Assembly: GCF_902460355.1 (NCBI RefSeq) | Contig: NZ_CABPTO010000001.1 | Location: 372,001-436,000 of the forward strand | Direction: 5' to 3' | Length of the DNA: 64,000 nt | DNA from: Streptococcus sp. Marseille-P6264 | Lineage (GTDB): Bacteria > Bacillota > Bacilli > Lactobacillales > Streptococcaceae | Part shown: positions 39,496 through 47,681 of the stretch, in pieces | Position numbering within the stretch: position 1 is the stretch's first letter | How the letters are laid out: each line of letters opens with the position of its first letter | Made by a program: the position numbers and the translations under genes | The notes under the pieces: generated by a model | The model's input: only the letters and a program-made list of their open reading frames with translations | Told to the model about the DNA's origin: nothing | The model's database searches: none

Positions 39496-40681
39496 GATAT
39501 TCTCCTTCTTTGACACCGCCGAAGCAAGCAAACAAGCCACTGCCCACATGGGTGATATATTCATTCATCTTATCCTGTGCCCCAAGATTGGTCTGCACCT
39601 TTATAAAGCTGTCGGGATCCTTTTGGAAAGAGATAAAAAGGAGTCCTGTATCAAATTGACCCGTTGTTTCATCAATACCATCTGAATAAGAATAGGAACG
39701 GCGATAGAGGGGCTTGTCGACTTCTTTGGCCAGTCGCACATGTGCATCAACTGGAAGCAAGTCCAAGTCTACCTCGTCAAATTCATTCTTCTTACCAAAG
39801 GGCGCTCCGCTCTCCTTATAACGACCAAAGGTATTTTCCTGCTCTTGCAAATTGGTCCGATCCCAAGTTTCAAGAAACATCTGGATTCGGCGGACAGCCA
39901 TATAAGAGCCACCCTTCATCCAGTCCTTGCTGTCACACCAAACTACCTTGTCAAAATCTTTCTCCTTTGTGACATTGGCCGTGCCGTCTTTAAAACCAAA
40001 TAGATTGCGGGGAGTAGACATACGATCGCCAATGGCAGCAAAACCAGCCTGACTCCATTTCATGGTAACAGCATTTCGCGCTTTACGAACCAGATTGCGA
40101 ACGGCATGAAAAGCCACCTGTTCATCATCCGCGCAAGCTTGAATGACAATATCACCGCCAGTATATTTCTCTTTTAATTGTTCCTTAGGGAAAGGAGGCA
40201 TATCGCGAAATTCCTTGGGCTTTTTATCCTCCAAGCCCATTTTTTTCAGGAAAGAGGCGGAAACGCCAAAGGTCAAAGTCAGTCGATAAGGGTTGAGGCC
40301 GACCGTTTCTCCAGTATCCGTAGGTGGCAAGAGAGCATTGACGCCATCTTTCTTGACTAGCTCTCCATTGACCAACTTTTCACTGTAAACTGTCCAGTCC
40401 TTGAACATCTGCATAATGGTCTCCCTATCCGTCGTATGCAAATCCAGAATAACAAAATAGATATTCTTCTGCATCGGAGTTGTGATACCCGCCTGATGCT
40501 TCCCGTAGAAGCTGATTTCTTCCTCACCGTCAGCGAATTTCTTATCTTCCTTCGCTTGATTAGCGAAAAAAGCAGATGCACTGGAGACACCAAGCGCTAA
40601 GCCTGCGCCTCCAATCCCTGCTTTTTTAAGAAATTCCCGACGATTCATTTTTTTATTAAACCATTTTTCGTCCTTGGTCAT
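39473..40681 (-). CDS. efeB: Deferrochelatase/DyP-type peroxidase EfeB, Tat substrate
   Basis: This 402-residue haem peroxidase is exported by Tat. The twin-arginine signal is NRREFLKKAGIGGAGLALG. The DyP motif GFKDGTANVT carries the distal Asp, and the proximal His is probably in PVDAHVRLAK. EfeB-type enzymes oxidise iron or haem at the cell surface for EfeU. The start MTKDEKWF at 40681 has GGGAAG 7 bases upstream; an alternative ATG at 40696 would add five residues. Presence of tatA and tatC in the same operon fits the signal. Confidence 0.92.
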   Translation of the reverse strand: MTKDEKWFNKKMNRREFLKKAGIGGAGLALGVSSASAFFANQAKEDKKFADGEEEISFYGKHQAGITTPMQKNIYFVILDLHTTDRETIMQMFKDWTVYSEKLVNGELVKKDGVNALLPPTDTGETVGLNPYRLTLTFGVSASFLKKMGLEDKKPKEFRDMPPFPKEQLKEKYTGGDIVIQACADDEQVAFHAVRNLVRKARNAVTMKWSQAGFAAIGDRMSTPRNLFGFKDGTANVTKEKDFDKVVWCDSKDWMKGGSYMAVRRIQMFLETWDRTNLQEQENTFGRYKESGAPFGKKNEFDEVDLDLLPVDAHVRLAKEVDKPLYRRSYSYSDGIDETTGQFDTGLLFISFQKDPDSFIKVQTNLGAQDKMNEYITHVGSGLFACFGGVKEGEYLGQKLFE

Positions 40682-40685
40682 CTTC

Positions 40686-41558
40686 TTACTTCCCATCTAG
40701 GATGATACCCATTTGCGAGAGAGGCTCGCCCAGTTTTGTGACAGCTTCTCCTAGCTCTTTGGTATCTTCCTTGCTCAATTCGGTATAAAGTTTATAATTC
40801 TTAGAATCAGTCATGTGCTTGTCTAGCAAACTATTAACATTCTTGAACTCAGTTTCTATACTTTTTACCAGTTTTTCATCTTTCTTGGCAATCAAAGGTT
40901 TAAAGAGTTCAAAAATCTTTTCTGCCCCTTGAATATTGGCACGGAAGTCATACAAATCCGTATGGGAGAAGATTTCTTCTTCACCAGTAATCTTGCTGGT
41001 CGCCACTTCGTTAAGGAGGTCAACTGCACCAGTCAGCATGATGTCTGGTGTGACCTCAACAGTCGCGATTTTAGCCTTTAATTCTTTGATGTCATTGACC
41101 AACTGGTCTGCATATTTCTCCGTACCAGCCGTTGTATTAGTTTCCCACAGAATTTTTTCAATCCGGTGGAAGCCTGACCAGCCTTCTTCGGTCTTGTTTT
41201 CATCCACATAGTCAGCTAAGCGGAAGTCAATTTTCACATCAGACTCTCCGAAGCTTTCGGCAATCGGCTCTGAACGCTCGTAGCTCATGCGAATTAGCGG
41301 ATACATTTTCTTGGCTTCATCAAGCTTGCCTTCTTTGAGCGTATCTCTGAATTTCTCCGTATCCGTCAATAATTGATCAATTTCTTTCTGTACAAAGGCT
41401 TTATACTCTGCCGTTGCCTTATCCAAAGCTTTCCGGTCAGAGGCCGATAGACTTGTTTTCGCTTCCGAACTGCTGGCACTTGTATTCGATTTTTGATTAG
41501 CAGCACAGCCAGTCAGTAAAATAGCTGTTGACAATAAGACAATTCCAAGTTTTTTCAT
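40686..41558 (-). CDS. efeO: EfeM/EfeO-type iron-binding lipoprotein (M75/imelysin-like)
   Basis: A 290-residue lipoprotein: signal MKKLGIVLLSTAILLTGC with the lipobox LTGC (Cys 18), then a Ser-rich linker and a helical M75 (imelysin-like) domain. The HxxE metal motif is in GWSGFHRIEKILW. The cupredoxin domain of E. coli EfeO is absent, so this is the EfeM form. It captures iron at the surface for EfeU. It is first in efeM-efeB-efeU-tatC-tatA, behind a promoter with a palindromic AT-rich operator. Confidence 0.9.
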   Translation of the reverse strand: MKKLGIVLLSTAILLTGCAANQKSNTSASSSEAKTSLSASDRKALDKATAEYKAFVQKEIDQLLTDTEKFRDTLKEGKLDEAKKMYPLIRMSYERSEPIAESFGESDVKIDFRLADYVDENKTEEGWSGFHRIEKILWETNTTAGTEKYADQLVNDIKELKAKIATVEVTPDIMLTGAVDLLNEVATSKITGEEEIFSHTDLYDFRANIQGAEKIFELFKPLIAKKDEKLVKSIETEFKNVNSLLDKHMTDSKNYKLYTELSKEDTKELGEAVTKLGEPLSQMGIILDGK

Positions 41559-41596
41559 CTTGACTCCTTTATTTTCCCTAAAAGGGGCGAATTCAT

Positions 41597-41629
41597 ATAA
41601 ATTATAACAATTTATTTCTCATATTTCAA
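41597..41629 (-). promoter_or_regulatory. efe-tat promoter with Fur-family-like palindrome
   Basis: TTGAAA (41624-41629) and TATAAT (41601-41606) on minus are spaced by 17 bp. The -10 lies inside the palindrome ATAAATT-n5-AATTTAT (41597-41615), which resembles Fur/PerR-type boxes. Iron or oxidant control is inferred. Confidence 0.6.
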
Positions 41630-41685
41630 TAAATTGTCAGATAATTATAATAAAACTATTTTTTCTGAGTCAAGAAACAAGTATT

Positions 41686-43239
41686 TTAAAGCAAGATATC
41701 TTTAATTTTACCAATTTCTGACTTCTTAACGACAACATAAATCGTATCTCCTAGGTAGAGACGACTGGCTCCGTTGACCGTCTGAGTCTTACCCTTATGG
41801 ATATTCATGGTGATCAAAACGCCATGCGGTAGCTCCAATTCATGCACCTGCCGACCCGCAATCTTTTCTGAAACAGGAATTTCAATCAGGGTTGTCTCAC
41901 CGTCATCTTCAATCCGATGAGGCAGCATTTTTTCAAGCATAGCTTCATAAACAGGCGCTCCCTTTAGCAGATCCATGGCAATATAGGCCATCAGAGTGAC
42001 CAAGCCCAGTGGCATAAGGTTACGGATATCTCCCACCATCTCCGTCACGAGAATCATAGCCGTTAGTGGAGCCTTAGAAATAGCGCCAAAATACCCACTC
42101 ATTCCCAAAATGATAAAGATTGGAAATTGTTCCTGCGTAATGAACCCAGCTTCTACACAAAGGACTCCAATTGCTGCGCCCAATAGAGATCCCAAGGCTA
42201 GAATTGGCAGAAAAATACCGCCTGGTAGACCACTACCATAACTGATCATACTCCATGCAAAACGAAGCAAGAAAAAGATAAGCAGGGTTCCGACTGTATA
42301 ATGAGCACTCGTCAGAGACAGAATCAGCTGATTCCCACCGCCCAGCAAATGAGGCAGAAAATAGCCAATCGGAACGATTAAAACAAAGGAAAAAATTGGA
42401 TAATAATTTTTCGGTAGCCTAAAAATTTTTCCCAGAGCTTCATAAACCAGATGAATATTGAGGACCGCTTTTTCATAGAGAAAACCAGCCAATCCTAAAA
42501 ACAGGCCCATTAAGATATAGATCCAGTACTGATTCAGCCCCATGAAAGGAATATTATCCGGCATATCCAAAACGGGGGTCAGGCCAAATATAGACAGGGA
42601 AATGAAATTTGCCACCAAACTTGCGGCCAAGGTTGAAACCCAAAAGAAGCGGGAGAAATGATGGTACACTTCCTCAACGACAAAAAGCAAACCTGCAATT
42701 GGCGCATTAAAAGCCGCAGCCAAGCCCGCAGCTGCACCACTAGCAATCAAGGTCCGCTCCTCTACCGGACTCAAGTTCAGCCACTTAGATATGCCTTTCC
42801 CGCTCATCGCTCCTAGCTGAATACTCGGTCCCTCGCGTCCCAGCATCAAGCCACTGGAAATCGCTAAAATACCAACTAAGAATTTTTTCCAGAGGATGCT
42901 CCACCAAGAAAGTGACATCAAGCCTTTCAACTCGGCCTCAACCTGTGGAATCCCTGAACCCTTTATATCCTTTTCTGTAGCTACCAATCTAGCATTGATA
43001 AAGACAATAAAAGCATAGAAGAAAAGCAAGGCTACTAGCCAAAACCACTCACTTCTACCCCTCACATAGGCCGCCTGAATCAAGTGGAAACTTTTCTCAA
43101 TCAAAAAACGAAATGCCCCCACTACTAGTCCAGCAAAAATACCTACCAGAATCCCCCTAGATACTTGGGAAATAATAGAGCTGGATATAAAATTAAATTC
43201 TTTTTTCGTATCAGAAATTTGTTCTTTTTGTTTGATCAT
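41686..43239 (-). CDS. ClC family chloride/anion transporter with C-terminal TrkA_C domain
   Basis: A 517-residue ClC protein with about ten or more membrane helices. Selectivity-filter motifs are visible: GSGIPQVEAEL, GREGPSIQLGAMSG (the Glu is the gating glutamate of antiporter-type ClCs) and SGLPGGIFLPILALGSLLG. The last ~75 residues form an RCK_C/TrkA_C ligand-binding domain (TTLIEIPVSEKIAGRQVHEL...GDTIYVVVKKSE). The start MIKQKEQ at 43239 is chosen for GGGAG spacing; an ATG one codon earlier is equally possible. A H+/Cl- or fluoride-type role is not separable here, although the TrkA_C fusion favours Cl-/H+ exchange. Confidence 0.9.
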   Translation of the reverse strand: MIKQKEQISDTKKEFNFISSSIISQVSRGILVGIFAGLVVGAFRFLIEKSFHLIQAAYVRGRSEWFWLVALLFFYAFIVFINARLVATEKDIKGSGIPQVEAELKGLMSLSWWSILWKKFLVGILAISSGLMLGREGPSIQLGAMSGKGISKWLNLSPVEERTLIASGAAAGLAAAFNAPIAGLLFVVEEVYHHFSRFFWVSTLAASLVANFISLSIFGLTPVLDMPDNIPFMGLNQYWIYILMGLFLGLAGFLYEKAVLNIHLVYEALGKIFRLPKNYYPIFSFVLIVPIGYFLPHLLGGGNQLILSLTSAHYTVGTLLIFFLLRFAWSMISYGSGLPGGIFLPILALGSLLGAAIGVLCVEAGFITQEQFPIFIILGMSGYFGAISKAPLTAMILVTEMVGDIRNLMPLGLVTLMAYIAMDLLKGAPVYEAMLEKMLPHRIEDDGETTLIEIPVSEKIAGRQVHELELPHGVLITMNIHKGKTQTVNGASRLYLGDTIYVVVKKSEIGKIKDILL

Positions 43240-43393
43240 CATTTCTCTCCCAAAGACCTTATAGCAACATTTTAGCACAAAATATGGGCCAGAAACAAGG
43301 CGATAGCCATGAACATTTTACTTTTGAATGTAAAACTTTTAATATCAACTCCCTCAGAGTTAAAAGAATGCCAAAAATGCAGTTTGGACATCA

Positions 43394-43420
43394 AAAAAAA
43401 CGACCCTGAAGGTCGTTTCG
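43394..43420 (-). terminator. Rho-independent terminator of the PrsW-like gene
   Basis: Stem AAACGACC/GGTCGTTT with a 5-nt loop, followed by eight T residues on minus, a few bases from the stop at 43424. Confidence 0.85.
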
Positions 43421-43423
43421 CTT

Positions 43424-44242
43424 TTAGATTGATAAATCTTCTTGATCAATCTTGTGTGCTGTTCGATAAGCTTGGTAGAAAATGAAGACAGCCACAGCAG
43501 TCATGACGGGAACGATAACTGGGATATCCGTTTCAATAGAAGTCAATGGAGAGTTCCAGAAGAAGTGGAGAACAAAAGCTGATAAGAAGTAAAATAGACC
43601 AGCTTTAAAATAGATTTTTTGAGTCTTAGCAAATCGGAACATCAGAGCTAATCCGATAGTGGTCAAAGCAGTGTAGAGCCAGTGAGAAGCTACCCCGCCT
43701 GTGATACGGCCTAAAATACCAGAGATCGTGAAGGAAAATCCTTCAGGTAGGTCGGAAAGGATATAAGAAAAGTCCTCACTAATCTGAAAACCTATGCCAG
43801 CTGTAATTCCCAATAGTAAAAAACCTTTAAGTTTTTTGACTGGCACTAGATAGACAGCGAAAGCAACTGCCAAAAGCTTAAGCGGCTCTTCAACCAGCGG
43901 AGCTGCGAGGGCATTCTCTAGATAACTAATCACTGTATTTGGAAAGCTCGTGCTAACCCACTCGTGGATATAAGTATTAGCTAATCCAGACGTCCAACCA
44001 GAAATGAATAACCCACCTAGCAGAGCAATCCCAAGGCTAAATGCTGGCGTCTGCCATTTTTTACCCAAACTGCGAATCAAAAACAGAGCTGGGATGATAT
44101 AAAGTAGTGCCAAGAGGGCTGACAGTCCGACAATTCCATAACCAGAACCTGACATACTGCCAGTGGTATAAGCTTGTGTCTCGTATTCCAAGCCAATTGC
44201 GCTCAGAAGGAGAAAAGTAAAAAGAACAATATTTTTCTTCAT
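43424..44242 (-). CDS. PrsW family intramembrane metalloprotease
   Basis: A 272-residue protein with about eight membrane segments. PrsW-type motifs are visible in order: the paired glutamates in APLVEEPLKLLAV, ISEDFSYIL, and a histidine in GGVASHWLYTALTTIG. B. subtilis PrsW makes the site-1 cut in the anti-sigma factor RsiW; streptococci lack that pathway, so the substrate here is unknown. It is monocistronic with a strong terminator. Confidence 0.85.
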   Translation of the reverse strand: MKKNIVLFTFLLLSAIGLEYETQAYTTGSMSGSGYGIVGLSALLALLYIIPALFLIRSLGKKWQTPAFSLGIALLGGLFISGWTSGLANTYIHEWVSTSFPNTVISYLENALAAPLVEEPLKLLAVAFAVYLVPVKKLKGFLLLGITAGIGFQISEDFSYILSDLPEGFSFTISGILGRITGGVASHWLYTALTTIGLALMFRFAKTQKIYFKAGLFYFLSAFVLHFFWNSPLTSIETDIPVIVPVMTAVAVFIFYQAYRTAHKIDQEDLSI

Positions 44243-44448
44243 ATAGCAACTTTCTAAAATTTTATTTTCATCTTAGTATAACAAAAAAATCTAAAATAGA
44301 AGTAATTTTAAGACTCATTAGAATGATTATTAATTATTGTACTAGTTGGCAAACCTATAATATGCTTGTCTTGTTTTCATTCTCGTCTTTTCAGCGATAC
44401 TTCTCGTTCTATATTGTCTTGACAATTGGACTTGATAAAGCGAGCAAC

Positions 44449-44473
44449 AAAAAAAGTCCCTCATCGGGACTTT
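44449..44473 (-). terminator. Rho-independent terminator of nox
   Basis: Stem AAAGTCCC/GGGACTTT with loop TCATC and seven T residues on minus, directly after the nox stop at 44480. Confidence 0.85.
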
Positions 44474-44479
44474 CATGTC

Positions 44480-45859
44480 TTATTTTTCAGCTGTAAGTGC
44501 AGCCATTGTGATGTAGTTGTATGGTTTGTTGAAGTGTGGCAAGAAGAATAGGTCTGTCAAGGCCAATTTATCAATTGTGACATGCTCTTGGATAGCAAGT
44601 GAGAACATGTGGATTCCCATGCTGATAGCAGAATCACGTGATACCATTTGAGCTCCAAGAATTTCGCGACTGTCTTTATCAAATACAATCTTGATGGCAA
44701 CTTCGTGGTTGTCATGTTTCATGAATTCTGGTTTTTGAAGATCGTTAAAGCCTGTTTCAGTTGCGTTGTAACCAGCAGCTTTAGCCTTTTCAAGAGTCAA
44801 ACCAGTTGAAACCATGTGAAGTCCGTAAATTGAGATACCGTTTGAACCTTGTACACCGATTCCTTCCAATTCATGTCCACAAGCATTGTAAGCACCAACG
44901 ATACCAGTACGAACAGCGTTTGAAGCAAGTGCGATGTAGCTTGTGTCTTTACGAGCGTTGTCATAAACAGTCGCACAGTCACCTACTGCGTAAACGCCTG
45001 GGATTGATGTTTCTTGTTTCTTATCTACAAGGAAGGCACCGTTGCGGAAGAGTTCAATCTTACCATCAGCAAGAGCTGTGTTAGGACGGAAACCAACAGC
45101 AAGAACAACCATGTCCACATCAAATGTTTCTTTGTCCGTTACCAAGCGTTCAACTTTGCCATCACCTTGGATTGCTTTAACTGTTTGACCAAGAGCCAAG
45201 CGGATGTTATGGTCTTCCAAGTTCTTCGCCATCATTTGAGTGAAGTCTTTATCGTAGTAGCCGTTCAACACAGTGTCTACGATGTCAACAAGTACAACTT
45301 CTTTTCCAAGACGTTCAAAGGCTTCAGCAAGCTCAACACCGATGTAACCACCACCAACAACAGCGATACGCTCAAGGTGTTTGCTCTTGTCAGCAAGTTT
45401 GTTAATAACTTCTTCAGCATTTTGGTACAACTTAACAAATTGAACATTTTCAAGAGTTGTCTTGAATTCTCGGTTACCTTTGACAATTTCAACACCTTCG
45501 ATTGGAGGCAAGATTGGAGTAGATCCAGTCGCAAAGATCAATTTGTCATAAGATTCTTTGTGCTCTTTTCCTTCAACTTCTGCTGTAACAACTTTGTTGT
45601 CATAGTCGATTGAAAGAACTGGTGAGTTCATGTAAACTTTAGCACCTTTTGCTTCCAATTTTTCTTTATCAGAGTAGAACAAGCCTTCAGCACCGTCAAT
45701 TTGCTTACCGATCCAAAGCGCCATTCCACAACCTAGGAATGAAATATTTGAGTTTTGGTCAAATACAACGATTTCATTTTCATGACCAAAGTTATCCAAC
45801 ATAGTGTTGATACATGCAGTACCCGCGTGGTTAGCACCAACTACAACAATTTTACTCAT
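44480..45859 (-). CDS. nox: H2O-forming NADH oxidase
   Basis: A 459-residue flavoprotein that reduces O2 to water with NADH, the main route for NADH reoxidation and O2 removal in streptococci. The single redox Cys is C44 in [10 protein letters not shown], with H11 in [16 protein letters not shown]- and NAD-binding segments are [34 protein letters not shown] and [13 protein letters not shown]. The H2O- rather than H2O2-forming type is inferred from overall similarity. Codon use is very regular, fitting high expression. Its promoter overlaps a perfect cre site. It is divergent from the flavin operon at 46093. Confidence 0.94.
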   Translation of the reverse strand: MSKIVVVGANHAGTACINTMLDNFGHENEIVVFDQNSNISFLGCGMALWIGKQIDGAEGLFYSDKEKLEAKGAKVYMNSPVLSIDYDNKVVTAEVEGKEHKESYDKLIFATGSTPILPPIEGVEIVKGNREFKTTLENVQFVKLYQNAEEVINKLADKSKHLERIAVVGGGYIGVELAEAFERLGKEVVLVDIVDTVLNGYYDKDFTQMMAKNLEDHNIRLALGQTVKAIQGDGKVERLVTDKETFDVDMVVLAVGFRPNTALADGKIELFRNGAFLVDKKQETSIPGVYAVGDCATVYDNARKDTSYIALASNAVRTGIVGAYNACGHELEGIGVQGSNGISIYGLHMVSTGLTLEKAKAAGYNATETGFNDLQKPEFMKHDNHEVAIKIVFDKDSREILGAQMVSRDSAISMGIHMFSLAIQEHVTIDKLALTDLFFLPHFNKPYNYITMAALTAEK

Positions 45860-45896
45860 AGAATAATTCCACCTTTAAAATTTAATTTACAAAGCT

Positions 45897-45926
45897 AGTA
45901 TATCATGTTTCTGTTAGCGTTTACAA
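45897..45926 (-). promoter_or_regulatory. nox promoter with perfect cre
   Basis: On minus TTGTAA (45921-45926) and TATACT (45897-45902, extended TGA-TATACT) are 18 bp apart. The sequence TGTAAACGCTAACA (45912-45925) fits all 14 positions of the cre consensus and overlaps the -35, predicting CcpA control. Confidence 0.75.
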
Positions 45927-46028
45927 GATATATGCTCAGGATTTTTAAAAATATGGCAAATAAATTCGATTTCTCCATAAATTTAAGCAAAAAATTTCAA
46001 TTTTTCTGAAAATAGTATATATTTACAA

Positions 46029-46057
46029 TTGTGAAAACGGTATCTTTTTGGTATACT
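46029..46057 (+). promoter_or_regulatory. Promoter of the apbE flavin operon
   Basis: TTGTGA (46029-46034) and TATACT (46052-46057) are 17 bp apart. The -35 is part of ACAATTGT, an 8-bp palindrome. The leader before the GTG start is about 30 bases. Confidence 0.65.
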
Positions 46058-46092
46058 AATAGGGAAGATTAAGAAATTTAATAGGGAAGGTT

Positions 46093-47031
46093 GTGATAGA
46101 AGTGGATCTTAAGTCTAGATCCATCCATTTAATGGGATCAACTATTACTATTTCGATTCTCCATAAAGATGCTGACAGTCTTCTGGATCAAGTGTTTTCA
46201 CTTCTTAGATTGTACGAAAAGCGTTTTAGTGCAAATGATGACAGCTCTGAGCTCATGCAAATCAATCACGCTGCTGGTAAACATGCCGTTTGCGTCCATC
46301 CTGATCTGTTTGAGTTGATTGAGTTAGGAAAAAAGCATAGTCTCGCTCCAGACAGTCATCTCAATATTACCTTAGGTCCCTTGATTCAAACTTGGCGGAT
46401 AGGCTTTGCGGATGCGAAAGTTCCCAGTCCCAAAGAAATCAAGCAAGCGCTGGCACTCACTGACCCTGAGTGTATCGAGTTAGATGCAGCTGCCTCCAGT
46501 GTTTTTTTAACAATGGAAGGCATGAAAATCGACTTAGGCGCCCTTGCCAAAGGCTATATCGCAGATAAAATCGCTGCTTTTCTAAGAAGACAAGGTGTCA
46601 CCTCTGCCCTCATCAATCTTGGTGGAAATATCTTAACCATTGGTCTAAATGAAAAAAATAATCGTTGCTGGTGGATTGGCATTCAAAATCCAAGCTTGCC
46701 ACGGGGAAACGACCTAGCTCTTCTATCCATTCAGGATCAGTCTGTCGTGACCTCAGGGATATATGAAAGAAAACTGCAAGTTGACGGCAGGGTCTATCAT
46801 CATATTTTTGACCGCACCACAGGTTATCCGATTGACAATCAGCTAGCTAGTCTCACGATTGTTTCATCAAAGTCCGTAGATGGTGAAATATGGACGACCC
46901 GTTTATTCGGGGAAAGCCCTACTTCCATCTTAGAGAAAGTCGAACAAGAAAATGGAATCGAAGCCTTCGTTATTACAGAAAATCATCAAATTTTTTATTC
47001 ATCTGGTCTCAGCCCAGAAATCTTATCCTAA
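46093..47031 (+). CDS. apbE: Cytosolic FAD:protein FMN transferase (ApbE family)
   Basis: A 312-residue ApbE-type flavin transferase that moves FMN from FAD onto Ser or Thr of target proteins with the motif Dxx(S/T)GA(T/S). Family parts are MGSTITISIL, GALAKGYIADKIAAFL, LINLGGNILTIG, VVTSGIYER and HHIFDRTTGYPID, plus the metal-site-like DGEIWTTRLFG. Unlike the exported ApbE proteins, it has no signal peptide or lipobox, so it should act in the cytoplasm. The start is GTG at 46093 with AGGGAAGG before it; a GTG three codons later is possible. The last gene of the operon ends with two matching acceptor motifs. Confidence 0.9.
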   Translation: MIEVDLKSRSIHLMGSTITISILHKDADSLLDQVFSLLRLYEKRFSANDDSSELMQINHAAGKHAVCVHPDLFELIELGKKHSLAPDSHLNITLGPLIQTWRIGFADAKVPSPKEIKQALALTDPECIELDAAASSVFLTMEGMKIDLGALAKGYIADKIAAFLRRQGVTSALINLGGNILTIGLNEKNNRCWWIGIQNPSLPRGNDLALLSIQDQSVVTSGIYERKLQVDGRVYHHIFDRTTGYPIDNQLASLTIVSSKSVDGEIWTTRLFGESPTSILEKVEQENGIEAFVITENHQIFYSSGLSPEILS

Positions 47032-47050
47032 ATCCAGAAAGGAACCTACT

Positions 47051-47659
47051 ATGTTAAAATTTATCGGTCTAGTTGGTACAAACTCAAAGAAATCAACCAA
47101 CCGCCAACTCCTTCAGTACATGCAAAAGCATTTCGCTGATAAAGCAGAAATCGAGTTGGTTGAAATCAAAGATATTCCTATTTTCAACAAACCGTCTGAT
47201 ATGCAAGTTCCAGAGATTGTTAAAGAAATCGCTGCGAAAATCGAAGCTGCTGATGGTGTTATCATCGGAACGCCTGAATATGACCACTCTATTCCTGCTG
47301 TACTTATGAGTGCCTTGGCTTGGTTGTCTTACGGTATCTATCCATTACTTGGTAAACCAGTGATGATTACAGGAGCCTCTTATGGAACTCTGGGTTCATC
47401 TCGCGCCCAACTACAACTCCGTCAAATTTTGGATTCACCAGAACTCAAGGCTTCTGTTATGCCAGGTTCTGAATTCCTACTTTCTCACTCACTTCAAGCC
47501 TTTGATAAAAATGGAGACTTGATTGACCTCGAAACCATTCAAAAATTAGACGCTCTTTTTGATGACTTCCGTTTGTTTGTTAAAATTACAGAAAAGTTAT
47601 CAAGTGCCCAAGCACTTCTTCATCAAGAAGCTGAAAACTTTGACTGGGAAAAATTGTAA
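47051..47659 (+). CDS. NAD(P)H-dependent FMN reductase family protein (stand-alone)
   Basis: A 202-residue flavodoxin-fold FMN reductase: N-terminal LKFIGLVGTNSKKSTNRQLL (phosphate loop), GVIIGTPEYDHSIPAVLMSALAWLSY, and PVMITGASYGTLGSSRAQLQLRQIL. It should bind FMN noncovalently and reduce it with NAD(P)H or act as a flavin-based reductase. AAAGGA lies 8 bases before the ATG at 47051, 19 bp after apbE; a longer frame upstream overlaps apbE and is not supported. It is a paralogue of the N-terminal half of the next gene, probably by tandem duplication. Confidence 0.88.
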   Translation: MLKFIGLVGTNSKKSTNRQLLQYMQKHFADKAEIELVEIKDIPIFNKPSDMQVPEIVKEIAAKIEAADGVIIGTPEYDHSIPAVLMSALAWLSYGIYPLLGKPVMITGASYGTLGSSRAQLQLRQILDSPELKASVMPGSEFLLSHSLQAFDKNGDLIDLETIQKLDALFDDFRLFVKITEKLSSAQALLHQEAENFDWEKL

Positions 47660-47681
47660 GAACTAGAAGGGAAAGAATCAC

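Noticed and set aside
45014..45613. 199-aa plus-strand open frame opposite nox
   Set aside because: It is an antisense frame kept open by the regular codon use of nox. No ribosome binding site or recognisable protein.
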